Positions 25,893 to 34,986 of a stretch of 38,041 nucleotides of DNA are shown here, one piece after another. The stretch covers positions 23,218 to 61,258 of the forward strand of contig DIAS01000188.1 of NCBI GenBank assembly GCA_002415855.1. The letters are read 5' to 3'. The number at the start of each line of letters is the position of its first letter. Within the stretch, counting starts at the first letter, position 1. The notes under the pieces are model-generated. The model saw nothing but the letters and a program-made list of their open reading frames with translations, made no database searches and was not told the origin of the DNA. The position numbers and the translations under genes were made by a program. Source of the DNA: Bacteroidales bacterium UBA5072. Its GTDB lineage: Bacteria > Bacteroidota > Bacteroidia > Bacteroidales > UBA10428.

Positions 25893-28022
25893 ATGTCACG
25901 ACTAGAAAGCAGCGAGAAAAGTAAGGATGACCAGATTGCCCGATTAAAGGAAAAAATCCTGAAGCTTAGAAAAAGGCACAGGGAATTGAAAGCCCGGGAA
26001 GAGTCGTCGATGAAAAAGATAGCCACCTACAGGGATATCTTTGACACCATCCACGAGGGGATTGTTTATACAACCCTTAACGGGACAGTGATCTCGATTA
26101 ATCATGCCCTTGAACAAATATTGGAAATTTCAAGGGAAAAGACTATCGGCAAAAACATCGTGACAGTAGCATCTGAACTTTTACAGCCAGCTGAAGCTAA
26201 ATCTGTGGTCTCGCTTTTAAGGAGTGTCATTGGCGGTAAGGAAATAAAATCGTTCCAGATTGCTTACAAGGATAAGCTCCTGGAGGTCAGCGCCAGCATC
26301 AATCTTAAAACCAGGAACCTAACAGGTACAGTTTGGGATATCACCGACCGCAAGAAGATTGATGAGCAACTCCTTCGTAAAAACAAGGATCTTTCAAGGC
26401 TTTTCAGTATGAGTCTTCAGCTTCTTGAGTCTATTGACAGCAGGAAAGTCCTGCCTAAGATCGCTGAATATGCTGCTGACCTGGTAGGAACGGATACCAG
26501 TGCCATCTATCTTTTAAAAGGAGATAACGTATTGCTTGAAGTTACCTCCCCGCCTCTTCCTGAGAATTTCCCTGATGAATTCAGGATTGCCAGACTCAGA
26601 AATCATCCCCATATCGAGGAAGTAATACATACCAGGACAATGGTCATCATTACGGATGTCTCAAAGGTCAAGCTTTCCGAAGAGGAGAAACTAATCGTTG
26701 AAACACGGAATCTGGGTTCACTGGTATACATACCGCTCTTCGTCCAGCAAAAGGTGGAGGGTGTAATCATACTTGGAACCATAGGCCGCAAGCATGTTTT
26801 CGAACAACATGAAATTGACCTTTTCAATACTTTCTCAAACATTACCTCACTGACTCTTGAGAACGCGTACTTATTCGAGAACCTTAAAATTACCAAAGAC
26901 AAAGCTGAAGAAAGCAACAGACTTAAAACTGCTTTCCTGCATAATATATCTCATGAGATCAGAACACCGCTGAATGCCATTATCGGTTTTTCCAGCTTCC
27001 TTGGACGGCAGGATATCACTCCCGCCATGAGAAATGAGTATCTCAATATCATTTCTCAAAGCAACAATCAGTTGCTGTCCATAATTGATGATATTCTGAA
27101 CATTTCCCACATCGAAGCCGATCAGGTGGTCATTCATAAAACGATCGTTGATGCTCAAGTCATTCTTCAAAACCTTTACCGGCAATATGATCCGGTCGCT
27201 GCTAAAAAAGGACTGGATTTCAGGTTACATGTTCCCTATTCCGGCCCGGATGCGGTGATTATGACCGATGACAACAAGATTATCGCCATCGTTACCAATC
27301 TACTGAATAATGCTTTCAAGTTCACGCATGAGGGATCTGTTGAACTGGGTAGTACCCTCAGTGGTGACTTCATCGAATTCTATGTGTCGGATACCGGAAT
27401 TGGCATACCGGAAGAGGAACATGCCAGGATATTTGACCGGTTTTACCAGATCGACAAAACTACCGCAAAATTATATGGGGGCATGGGACTTGGGCTTTCC
27501 ATATCTGCCGCCTACGCTAAACTGATAGGCGGTCACATATCACTCGATTCTTCACCCGGCAAAGGTTCCAGATTCACGCTCTCCGTTCCTTATTCCAAAG
27601 CGGAAACCATCCTCCCGCCCACTGATCTTCAAAAGCCTGTCGGCAAGAATACGCCCTTATCCGGAAGAACCATACTGATTGCCGAAGATGAAGACTCAAA
27701 TTATGCTTACATCGGGGAGCTTTTAAAATCCCTTGGCTACAAAACACTTAGGGCATATAATGGATTGGATGTTATTGATATCTGTTCTGCAAATTCCGAC
27801 ATAGACCTGATCCTCATGGATATTCGGTTACCGCTGAAGGATGGTTATGAATCTGCATCCGAGATTCATAAATTCCGACCGCACCTGCCGATTATCGCGC
27901 AGACTTCCTACGGTTTTCCCGACGACCTAGGGACCGCCATCGAGAAGGGATTTATTGATTATATCACGAAGCCTTTCAGCAGGGAACAGCTTACATTATT
28001 ATTAGATAAGTACTTAAAATAG
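25893..28022 (+). CDS. PAS-GAF hybrid histidine kinase with receiver domain
   Basis: A cytoplasmic hybrid sensor kinase. The start was set at the ATG at 25893 (709 residues); an in-frame TTG at 25815 adds 26 residues with no supporting feature. Order: N-terminal coiled coil (1-45), PAS domain (about 47-165), GAF domain (about 195-345), HisKA with the H-box FLHNISHEIRTPLN (phospho-acceptor H354), HATPase_c with N-box NNLLNNAFKF and G-boxes DTGIGIPEEE and GGMGLGLSIS, then a receiver domain. The receiver has the acidic pocket EDED (598-601), phosphorylated D643 in LMDIRLP, and K693 in TKPF. No membrane segment is seen, so the ligand is intracellular. No partner regulator lies next to it. Confidence 0.93.
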   Translation: MSRLESSEKSKDDQIARLKEKILKLRKRHRELKAREESSMKKIATYRDIFDTIHEGIVYTTLNGTVISINHALEQILEISREKTIGKNIVTVASELLQPAEAKSVVSLLRSVIGGKEIKSFQIAYKDKLLEVSASINLKTRNLTGTVWDITDRKKIDEQLLRKNKDLSRLFSMSLQLLESIDSRKVLPKIAEYAADLVGTDTSAIYLLKGDNVLLEVTSPPLPENFPDEFRIARLRNHPHIEEVIHTRTMVIITDVSKVKLSEEEKLIVETRNLGSLVYIPLFVQQKVEGVIILGTIGRKHVFEQHEIDLFNTFSNITSLTLENAYLFENLKITKDKAEESNRLKTAFLHNISHEIRTPLNAIIGFSSFLGRQDITPAMRNEYLNIISQSNNQLLSIIDDILNISHIEADQVVIHKTIVDAQVILQNLYRQYDPVAAKKGLDFRLHVPYSGPDAVIMTDDNKIIAIVTNLLNNAFKFTHEGSVELGSTLSGDFIEFYVSDTGIGIPEEEHARIFDRFYQIDKTTAKLYGGMGLGLSISAAYAKLIGGHISLDSSPGKGSRFTLSVPYSKAETILPPTDLQKPVGKNTPLSGRTILIAEDEDSNYAYIGELLKSLGYKTLRAYNGLDVIDICSANSDIDLILMDIRLPLKDGYESASEIHKFRPHLPIIAQTSYGFPDDLGTAIEKGFIDYITKPFSREQLTLLLDKYLK

Positions 28023-28141
28023 GAACCATTGACAAAAGGATCGATCATTACAGTTTATTCTTGCATGGATACCGGAACAATTAAGCCGATTTTTATAATT
28101 TTATGGCCGGGAATAATATTTGGTCCGGTATTTTAATATGA

Positions 28142-28618
28142 ATGAACAATACGGAAATGATAATCATTAACAGTTACAGAGATTTTGAAGCGTTGGCGGG
28201 GAAAGAACTTGGGGTATCAGAATATCACAAGATTACACAGCAACAAATCAACCAGTTTGCCGATGCCACCATCGATCATCAATGGATACATGTTGACACC
28301 GAACGGGCAAAAACAGAAAGTCCGTATGGTTCCACAATAGCCCATGGGTATTTAAGCCTTTCGATCTTACCTTACCTGTGGCAGCAAATCACCAGGGTGA
28401 ACAACACCAAGCTCCTAGTAAATTACGGAATTGAAGATCTCCGGTTTAATCAGCCCGTTGTTGTAAACAGTGAGGTGAGACTCAGGGCAAAACTGCACTC
28501 CATTACGAATCTGAGGGGTATTACCAAAGCCGGAATCAAGGTAATACTTGAAATAAAGGATTCTAAAAAGCCTGCACTGGAAGGCCTTTTGGTATTCCTA
28601 TATCATTTTATCGATTGA
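28142..28618 (+). CDS. MaoC-type (R)-specific enoyl hydratase
   Basis: A 158-residue hot-dog-fold protein of the MaoC dehydratase family. The hydratase motif FADATIDHQWIHVD contains D45 and H50, the Asp-His pair of (R)-hydratases, and is followed by GSTIAHGYLSLS. It would hydrate trans-2-enoyl-CoA or a related acyl thioester in the cytoplasm. The start is either 28142 or the internal ATG at 28157 (MIIINSYRDFEALAGKELG), which is the more usual beginning in relatives. It is preceded by a 119-nt gap after the kinase and followed by a 276-nt gap. It has no evident connection to the glycan genes. Confidence 0.88.
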   Translation: MNNTEMIIINSYRDFEALAGKELGVSEYHKITQQQINQFADATIDHQWIHVDTERAKTESPYGSTIAHGYLSLSILPYLWQQITRVNNTKLLVNYGIEDLRFNQPVVVNSEVRLRAKLHSITNLRGITKAGIKVILEIKDSKKPALEGLLVFLYHFID

Positions 28619-28894
28619 AATGCTGCTTCGAGTGTAACCTTTCCCTGCTGGTGATGATCCTGCAAAGACCAATTCACTGCTGAAAATAAAAACCACACCT
28701 CTTTGCCAAGAACCATTCAGGACGATCGCAGGTAAATCATGCCTTGACCATGCTGGTACATATATCTGTTAATTGTTATCGGAATAACAAAAAAATCTTT
28801 ATTTTTATTACAGGTTTAAGATATTTATCCTGAGATAAGTGATTGTTTGTCAACGCACCTTGAAATCCACCCCAAATCTTCAATAACTAAAACA

Positions 28895-31045
28895 ATGATT
28901 CAAAAGAAGTATGTTCTTTATGCCTTGTTTGGACTGGTTGTAGTATTTAGCTCTTGTATCAGCAAAACATATGATAAACCGGTAGTATTAGAAACGAGTC
29001 CCTCTGGAGCCCAGATTTATTATTCGGGTGATGGAAAAACTTTCAAATCCTTCAAACAAATAACACCCTATTCCACGGTTGAAGCATTACCAAGAAAATG
29101 CAAGTATCTTCAGTTCAGGATGGAAGGCTATGTACCCTCTGATATAATTGAATTTCCTGGTTTTCTTAGAACCTCCGATACATGCTATAAGGTTATATAC
29201 AAGCTTGAATCCATAGGATCCGTGCCTCCGGACATTAATATCCCTGCAGATACAACTCAAGTTGCTTCGGATACGGCATTTCTGATTGCAGCCCATAAGA
29301 ATATCAGGTCAGGTGGCTTTCCTGCCACCTTCAGGAAAGCAAAAGTATTTGCAATAGTGTTGACGGTGTTTTTAGCCATTATCTTAGTCTTTTCTTTGAT
29401 TATTCTATTCGCAGGGTTAGACGATGATGAAAAATCTATGATCTGGACCGGCTTAGTTGTTTCCACAATTATTATTATAATCTGGGTTCTGACACTTCTT
29501 CCAAATCTGAAAAACGCCAAATTAATTGTATCCTCCACACCTGAGGATAGTTATGTCTATGTCGGAGCTAATCCGGATGACTTAAAGATTTATGGGGAAG
29601 TTGTACAGGGAAGTTCCTATTTTGTAAAGACTCCCTGCAAAATCAAATTGAAAAAGATACGGAATTCCAATTACATACAAATAAGAAAGTGGGGATACCA
29701 GGAGTCGGATGTAATGCCTTTTCCAGTTAATAAAGATAAAAAAGGGAATTATATGCTGGCAGTAAGTTTAAAAAAGATAAATGGTTATAATAAGGAGATC
29801 CACACAGATTCTAAACTGTCAGTTTTCGGGTATACCATCATTACGCTGGCAGGCTTAACCTGCTTAATCCTTTTTATTGTATTCATGGTCAGGCTTTTTA
29901 GATTTATCCAGGAGAGGCTGCAGGACTACTTTAGTGAGTACAACAGGGAAAGGAGATATGAGTCGAGAGTTACACGCTTGATCAGCAAGTACAAAACAAA
30001 AAAGAAATTAAGGAAGATATATCCTTATTTAAAGAATAAAAATTACGCTGTAATCTGTGAGGCAAGCAAAGCACTGGGCGAAATAAGGGATACCAGGTCT
30101 GAACCTTATCTTACTAAGGCCCTGGAAGAACATTCAATGGATTGCATTGCCAGGGCATTGGCTGAACTGATAGAAAAGTACAAAGAAGAAAAGAATCTGG
30201 AAAAAATTCATGCCTACCTTCTCATTAAAAGTAATATTATCGTTACTGCTGCCTGTAAGGCAATTGGTGAAATTCAGGATACAAGATCTGAACCATATCT
30301 GTTGAAAGCCCTTGAGAGTGAGCCAAGAGAATGTGTTGCTCAGGCTTTGGCCAAACTGATTGACAAATACAAAACAAACAAGAATCTGGAAAAGTTACAG
30401 TCCTTTTTATACAGCAAAAATAGTGTTATTGTTTGTGCTGCCTGTAAGGCTTTAGGTGAGATATGGGATATCCGGTCCGAAGCATATCTGATCACTGCTC
30501 TTGAGAAGGAGCCCCATGAATGCATTGCACGTACTTTGGTCGAAATAATGGGCAACAAATCCGTGCCCTACCTGATCAATGCACTGGAGAAGAAGCCAAG
30601 TACATTTATTGTGGAAGCATTGGGTAAAACTGCTGATACAAGCATTCTTGAACCGATGGCAGGTGTATTAAAGAATAACGCTGATATTAAGTTAAAAGAT
30701 GCCATAATCAGATCCTTTGCCAACTTCAACATTCGTGATGTCCTTAAAATAATCACAACAATGTTGCAGGATGAAAATCCGGCCCTCCGTGCGACTTCGG
30801 CTGAGGTTTTGGGCACTTATAATTCGAGCAGCGCAATACATCCTTTGCTGGGGGCTTTAAAGGATGGTGATGGAACTGTAAGGCGTGTTGCGGCCATAGC
30901 CCTGAGATCCATTATGGATAAGGATAAAAATGCGAGAATGCTAATTTCGAAAAACTCACAGGCGGAGATAAACAGGATTACCTATTCCGAATACGCTGTC
31001 TACTCTGAAAGTCATAGTGATAGTTCCTGGACTTGCAGGGACTAA
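28895..31045 (+). CDS. HEAT-repeat membrane lipoprotein of unknown function
   Basis: A 716-residue protein; the start was set at the ATG at 28895, giving the signal MIQKKYVLYALFGLVVVFSSC (lipobox C21). An in-frame TTG at 28847 adds 16 implausible residues. Two extracytoplasmic or PEGA-like beta segments (VVLETSPSGAQIYYSGDG and LIVSSTPEDSYVYVGANPDD) surround two hydrophobic helices. A further membrane helix follows (VFGYTIITLAGLTCLILFIVFMV, quoted in part). Residues about 362-690 are helical HEAT-like repeats, including three near-identical 63-residue units. The last 25 residues are Tyr/Ser-rich and end in SDSSWTCRD. It lies 47 nt upstream of the radical-SAM genes and probably forms an operon with them. 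Function is unknown; it may scaffold or be a target of the radical-SAM enzymes. Confidence 0.75.
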   Translation: MIQKKYVLYALFGLVVVFSSCISKTYDKPVVLETSPSGAQIYYSGDGKTFKSFKQITPYSTVEALPRKCKYLQFRMEGYVPSDIIEFPGFLRTSDTCYKVIYKLESIGSVPPDINIPADTTQVASDTAFLIAAHKNIRSGGFPATFRKAKVFAIVLTVFLAIILVFSLIILFAGLDDDEKSMIWTGLVVSTIIIIIWVLTLLPNLKNAKLIVSSTPEDSYVYVGANPDDLKIYGEVVQGSSYFVKTPCKIKLKKIRNSNYIQIRKWGYQESDVMPFPVNKDKKGNYMLAVSLKKINGYNKEIHTDSKLSVFGYTIITLAGLTCLILFIVFMVRLFRFIQERLQDYFSEYNRERRYESRVTRLISKYKTKKKLRKIYPYLKNKNYAVICEASKALGEIRDTRSEPYLTKALEEHSMDCIARALAELIEKYKEEKNLEKIHAYLLIKSNIIVTAACKAIGEIQDTRSEPYLLKALESEPRECVAQALAKLIDKYKTNKNLEKLQSFLYSKNSVIVCAACKALGEIWDIRSEAYLITALEKEPHECIARTLVEIMGNKSVPYLINALEKKPSTFIVEALGKTADTSILEPMAGVLKNNADIKLKDAIIRSFANFNIRDVLKIITTMLQDENPALRATSAEVLGTYNSSSAIHPLLGALKDGDGTVRRVAAIALRSIMDKDKNARMLISKNSQAEINRITYSEYAVYSESHSDSSWTCRD
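29978..30544 (+). repeat. Three 189-nt in-frame repeats encoding 63-residue HEAT units
   Basis: Repeat units begin at L362 (LISKYKTKKKL), L425 (LIEKYKEEKNL) and L488 (LIDKYKTNKNL) and share a core like CKALGEI.DTRSEPYL.KALE. The spacing is exactly 63 residues each time. A fourth, shortened unit follows from about residue 551. The exact period suggests recent internal duplication. Confidence 0.85.
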
Positions 31046-31092
31046 TTTTTGTAGTATCAAAGGTGTAAATAGTCCCTATCGAAATTCACAAC

Positions 31093-33489
31093 ATGCTGCT
31101 GAAGAAAAGAAATAGTCAATTATATATTATAACACCAACTTTAGCCTGCCCGGCCAATTGCAGCTATTGCTTTATGCCACATCATTCCCAGGTAATGTCC
31201 CTGGACACGTTGACCAATTCCCTGAATTATATAAAAGCTTCATCGGGAATGCTTGGGAGCCGGCAGGTGGAAATTCTTTTTCATGGCGGAGAACCACTAT
31301 TGGGAGGTCTTGCTTTCTGGGATCGTACATTCCAGGAAATTGACATCCGTTTTCCCAAGTCGCGTCAGCATTTGGGTATGCAAAGCAATCTTTGGCTATT
31401 GAATGATCAGTTGGCCAGACTGTTTGCTGATAACAATGTCGAGGTTGGAACGAGTATTGACGGTCCTAAGTCGATATGTGATACTCAGCGAGGTGAAGGA
31501 TACTTTGAAAAGACAATGAAGGGTATTCGTTTGGCACGTAGTTTCGGAATCCTGTCAGGTGGAATAGCAACCCTTACAGCGCAGGAACTGCATCGGTGGC
31601 CGGAAGTATTTGATTTCTTTTTAGACCTGGACCTGAGCTTTCTCATCCGTCCTGTCCTCCCTTCGCTTAAAGAGGACAAAAAGAATTTTGCCGTATCACC
31701 TGACAAGTGGGGAGAAACATTGGTCGAAATGTTCGAGGCCTATATAAAGCTTTCTCCGACCATTCAGATCGCGGCGCTCGATCAGATGTGCAAGAGTGTT
31801 TATTACGGACACGGTGATGTTTGCACCTTTACCGATTGTTACGGACATTTTTTATCGATTGCACCCAGCGGGGATCTTTATCCCTGTCATCGTGCTTGTG
31901 GGTCAGAAGAATACAAACTGGGGAATGTTGAAACGGCACCGCCTGGTCCTGCTCTTTATGATACCCAAAAAGCAAAGGAGCTGCAGGCAAGAATCATTGA
32001 AAGTTACCAGACATGCCGGAACCGACATTGTGAGCACTTCGATTACTGCAATTCAGGATGTTATTTCAACATGTTTAACGCCGGAGAAAAAGCACGGCAC
32101 GATCCTTACTGCACAGCTTATAAAAAAGCCTTCTCCTATATTCAGGAGCGACTGATGTTAGAGATCTCCTGCAAGGAAAACATGCAAGCCATTGATAAGG
32201 CACCACCCCGGAAAAATGAACATCCTTTGTTCAGAAGCGGACCACTGATTAACATAGCCAAAGACAATCCTCATCCGCTCCGGATCACCCGAATTTACCA
32301 GAGCATCGTTGCAGCTGTTGAACTGGCCCGTACAGGAGATATTGACAAGGCGGCCTGCAATATGCTCCAACTGGGTGTGACCGGAACGAAAGAAATTGCG
32401 AGGTCTCAGGTCATCCGTTTCAAAGCCAAATTGTTCAGGAATAAACCTGTTTCCCTTTCTGATCTGTTTTTGCATATTACCTACAGTTGTCCTAACCGAT
32501 GCACGCATTGTTATGCAGCAGCTGAAACAGCTAATCAGCATGAAGAAATGAAGCTTGACAGTATCATTAAACTCATTGTTGAGGCTGATCAAATGGGATC
32601 GAATATAACCATTACAGGAGGTGAGCCTCTTGTACATAGCCAGTTTGAAAGGCTCACGGAAGAAATTCTGAGGTTGCGCAGCGGAGGTGTGCTCACAGCA
32701 TCCTTGTTCTTATCTACAAGTTTATCCCAGCCACTTTCTGATAGTTGTCTTGCCGCGATCAGCAAAGCCTTTGATACCATCGGTGTAAGTATTGACGGCA
32801 ATGAAGGTATTCATGACGAAAGACGTGGTGCCGGTTCCTATCAGCAGACGGTTGAAAATATGCAAAAGCTTTCAGGCCTGGGCGCCCATATCAGAATCGG
32901 GCATACCATCGGACAATGCGATGTTAAAAGACAGCAGGAGGTTATCCGGGACGTCCGTAACCTTGCAGAAAAACTGGGAGGTTATGAAGTGACGACACTT
33001 CCAATGCTCCCTATTGGCCGGGCGGCAAATCTAGACATGCCTCCGGTATCAAAGAATTTACCGGCTATTAAATCTGTTGAAGAGTTGGTTCAGGAGGGCT
33101 TCTCATTAAAACGCAGGTGTCTTTTGGGGAAACTGCATATAGAGCCGGGAGGCGACTGTTACCCATGCTATGCATGCTGCTGGCCTGAGGCTAAACTGGG
33201 AGATATTTCGAATGGCCTGATGGCTGTTATTAAAACCAAGGCTTATGCTGACTTGAAGAACTATACAGTAGACAGCAATCCGAAATGCCGGAACTGCGAT
33301 TACCGCTATCTGTGCGGTGGCGCTTGTCTTGCATGGCAAAGGAACAAACCGGGCAGTACAGTTAATGCGCCGCCACCTGATTGTAAGGTCATTAGAGATA
33401 AGGCAAAGGAATTATACGACTCAGCTATCTGTAAGCTGAGAATTATCCATGACAATAAAAACTGGATGAAATGCGGTGAACAAAACTGA
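31093..33489 (+). CDS. Tandem radical SAM/SPASM protein (two complete units in one chain)
   Basis: A 798-residue cytoplasmic protein containing two radical-SAM enzymes in series. The first SAM-cluster motif is CPANCSYC (C19, C23, C26), followed by a SPASM-type auxiliary-cluster region with CYGHFLSIAPSGDLYPCHRAC and CRNRHCEHFDYCNSGC. The second is CPNRCTHC (C466, C470, C473), followed by CLLGKLHIEPGGDCYPCYAC and CRNCDYRYLCGGAC. Both halves retain all three cluster cysteines, an FHGGEPL/ITGGEPL motif and many auxiliary-cluster cysteines. SPASM radical-SAM enzymes typically modify peptides or proteins. The first half resembles methanogen-type peptide-modifying families by memory only. It lies 47 nt after the HEAT protein and 6 nt before the next radical-SAM gene. 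Confidence 0.9.
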   Translation: MLLKKRNSQLYIITPTLACPANCSYCFMPHHSQVMSLDTLTNSLNYIKASSGMLGSRQVEILFHGGEPLLGGLAFWDRTFQEIDIRFPKSRQHLGMQSNLWLLNDQLARLFADNNVEVGTSIDGPKSICDTQRGEGYFEKTMKGIRLARSFGILSGGIATLTAQELHRWPEVFDFFLDLDLSFLIRPVLPSLKEDKKNFAVSPDKWGETLVEMFEAYIKLSPTIQIAALDQMCKSVYYGHGDVCTFTDCYGHFLSIAPSGDLYPCHRACGSEEYKLGNVETAPPGPALYDTQKAKELQARIIESYQTCRNRHCEHFDYCNSGCYFNMFNAGEKARHDPYCTAYKKAFSYIQERLMLEISCKENMQAIDKAPPRKNEHPLFRSGPLINIAKDNPHPLRITRIYQSIVAAVELARTGDIDKAACNMLQLGVTGTKEIARSQVIRFKAKLFRNKPVSLSDLFLHITYSCPNRCTHCYAAAETANQHEEMKLDSIIKLIVEADQMGSNITITGGEPLVHSQFERLTEEILRLRSGGVLTASLFLSTSLSQPLSDSCLAAISKAFDTIGVSIDGNEGIHDERRGAGSYQQTVENMQKLSGLGAHIRIGHTIGQCDVKRQQEVIRDVRNLAEKLGGYEVTTLPMLPIGRAANLDMPPVSKNLPAIKSVEELVQEGFSLKRRCLLGKLHIEPGGDCYPCYACCWPEAKLGDISNGLMAVIKTKAYADLKNYTVDSNPKCRNCDYRYLCGGACLAWQRNKPGSTVNAPPPDCKVIRDKAKELYDSAICKLRIIHDNKNWMKCGEQN

Positions 33490-33495
33490 TCGGCT

Positions 33496-34986
33496 ATGAC
33501 AAAACAAAGGGTTTGTGTTATTTCATGCCTGGGTGAGAAAAGTTACGCGGAAAAGTACCATTCCTTATCAGATTTGCATAAGGCATACTGGAAGAATAAC
33601 CTTTTGTTTCATAACAAGAATCCGATTGATGTTATGGATTATTACCAGATCCGGAAGGGTAAATTAGCTGCCGGGGATGGTAATAGCCGTCATGTTTATT
33701 TAAATGGGATTGTACTTGGGAATTTCCTGCTGTCAAAAGGATATGAAGTACAGATTTACAATTCGGCGGAAGAGCTTTACAATTGCAATAATAACATCCG
33801 CAAGTTTGACTTCTTCATTTTCTCTACGACCTTTGAAGGAGGTAACTATTACCTGCTTCTGGAAAAGGCTGTCGGTTATATCAGGTCCAATTGCAGTCAG
33901 GCAAAAATCATTATTGGCGGATTAGGACTGTATAATACTTTTCTTCAGTTTAAGGCCGGTCAACATGACTCGTTCGGATCAATGACAAATTTGCCGGTTG
34001 ATTATTGCATAGTTTCCTTAAACGGAATGGATATCCTGCCGGATATATTAAAACCACAGCACCTGCAAAAAAGGCGGCCTGAAGTAATTGTTGACGAATC
34101 TCCGCGATACTCGCAGGTTGATTATTCCCTTCATCATCATGACAGGAGATTGCAAAGTTGGCACTCAGCTCTTGCTACATCCAAAGGGTGTCCCTATAAA
34201 TGTTCGTTTTGTTGTTATAACTATCTGCATAAAAAGTATACAGAATTCCCGATCGGACAAGTAAAAGAAAACCTGGATCAGCTGACCTCCAGGTTCCGGA
34301 AGGAGCCATTGCGCTTCTTAAGGATAACAGACGAATGTTTAAACCACAATACAGATCGGTTTATCCAGATTATCAGGTTAATAAAGCGCAAGGAAAAAAT
34401 ACGGTGGTGTTGTTTCGTGAGAGGGGATTTACTTACAGACAAAACCATTGCCGCTTTGTCAGATTCAAACTGCGACTTTGTGTCGGCGGGACTAGAATCG
34501 GCCTCACCTGAGATCCTTAACAACATGAATAAGCCGACAGATCTGAAGATTTTTCGCACAAATATACAAAGGCTGAAGGGATCCGGGGTAAAAACTGTTA
34601 TTTCTTTACTGGTAGGTTATTATGGTGAAACTTCTGTGTCGGTTGCACGGACACTTGACTATGTAAGTGGAATGCAGCCCGACCTGATAAAAGTTAACAC
34701 CTGGAGTCCCCTACCGAACGAACATGAATTATCCGTTGCGGAACATTGCGGGTTTTGTATGGATCAGGGTCAATGGAAGCATAGTACCATGCGACTGCAG
34801 CAAGCATATGATTATGCAACGGAGTATTTTCATAAAAACAGTTCCCTGACCGTACTTCCGCCGGAAACAAGTGTTTTTGAACAATGGCCTCAATTAGCTG
34901 CAGAGGGTGTGACAAAGGATGAAATTCTTGCTGTTTTCCGTGATTACCATCTGGAGACCATCAGGGCATCAAAATCCGCCCTTTAA
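33496..34986 (+). CDS. B12-binding-type radical SAM protein
   Basis: A 496-residue cytoplasmic protein. The N-terminal half (about 55-200) has the alternating beta-alpha pattern of a cobalamin-binding-like domain (VLGNFLLSKGYEVQIYNSAE, FDFFIFSTTFEGGNYY, AKIIIGGLGLYN), without an obvious DxHxxG motif. The radical-SAM core has CPYKCSFC (C232, C236, C239), then RITDECLNHN and LESASPEILNNMNK. Such enzymes often perform methylations or rearrangements in natural-product and RiPP pathways. It begins 6 nt after the tandem radical-SAM stop codon, so the two are surely co-translated. Its 3' end overlaps the convergent regulator by 18 nt. Substrate unknown. Confidence 0.88.
   Translation: MTKQRVCVISCLGEKSYAEKYHSLSDLHKAYWKNNLLFHNKNPIDVMDYYQIRKGKLAAGDGNSRHVYLNGIVLGNFLLSKGYEVQIYNSAEELYNCNNNIRKFDFFIFSTTFEGGNYYLLLEKAVGYIRSNCSQAKIIIGGLGLYNTFLQFKAGQHDSFGSMTNLPVDYCIVSLNGMDILPDILKPQHLQKRRPEVIVDESPRYSQVDYSLHHHDRRLQSWHSALATSKGCPYKCSFCCYNYLHKKYTEFPIGQVKENLDQLTSRFRKEPLRFLRITDECLNHNTDRFIQIIRLIKRKEKIRWCCFVRGDLLTDKTIAALSDSNCDFVSAGLESASPEILNNMNKPTDLKIFRTNIQRLKGSGVKTVISLLVGYYGETSVSVARTLDYVSGMQPDLIKVNTWSPLPNEHELSVAEHCGFCMDQGQWKHSTMRLQQAYDYATEYFHKNSSLTVLPPETSVFEQWPQLAAEGVTKDEILAVFRDYHLETIRASKSAL

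Noticed and set aside
28847..28894. TTG start for the HEAT-repeat lipoprotein
   Set aside because: It would put 16 residues ahead of a good lipoprotein signal at 28895.
28619..28894. RiPP precursor gene upstream of the radical-SAM cassette
   Set aside because: Only a nine-codon frame was noticed; no leader-core organisation. The gaps at 31046-31092 and 33490-33495 are too short for a precursor.
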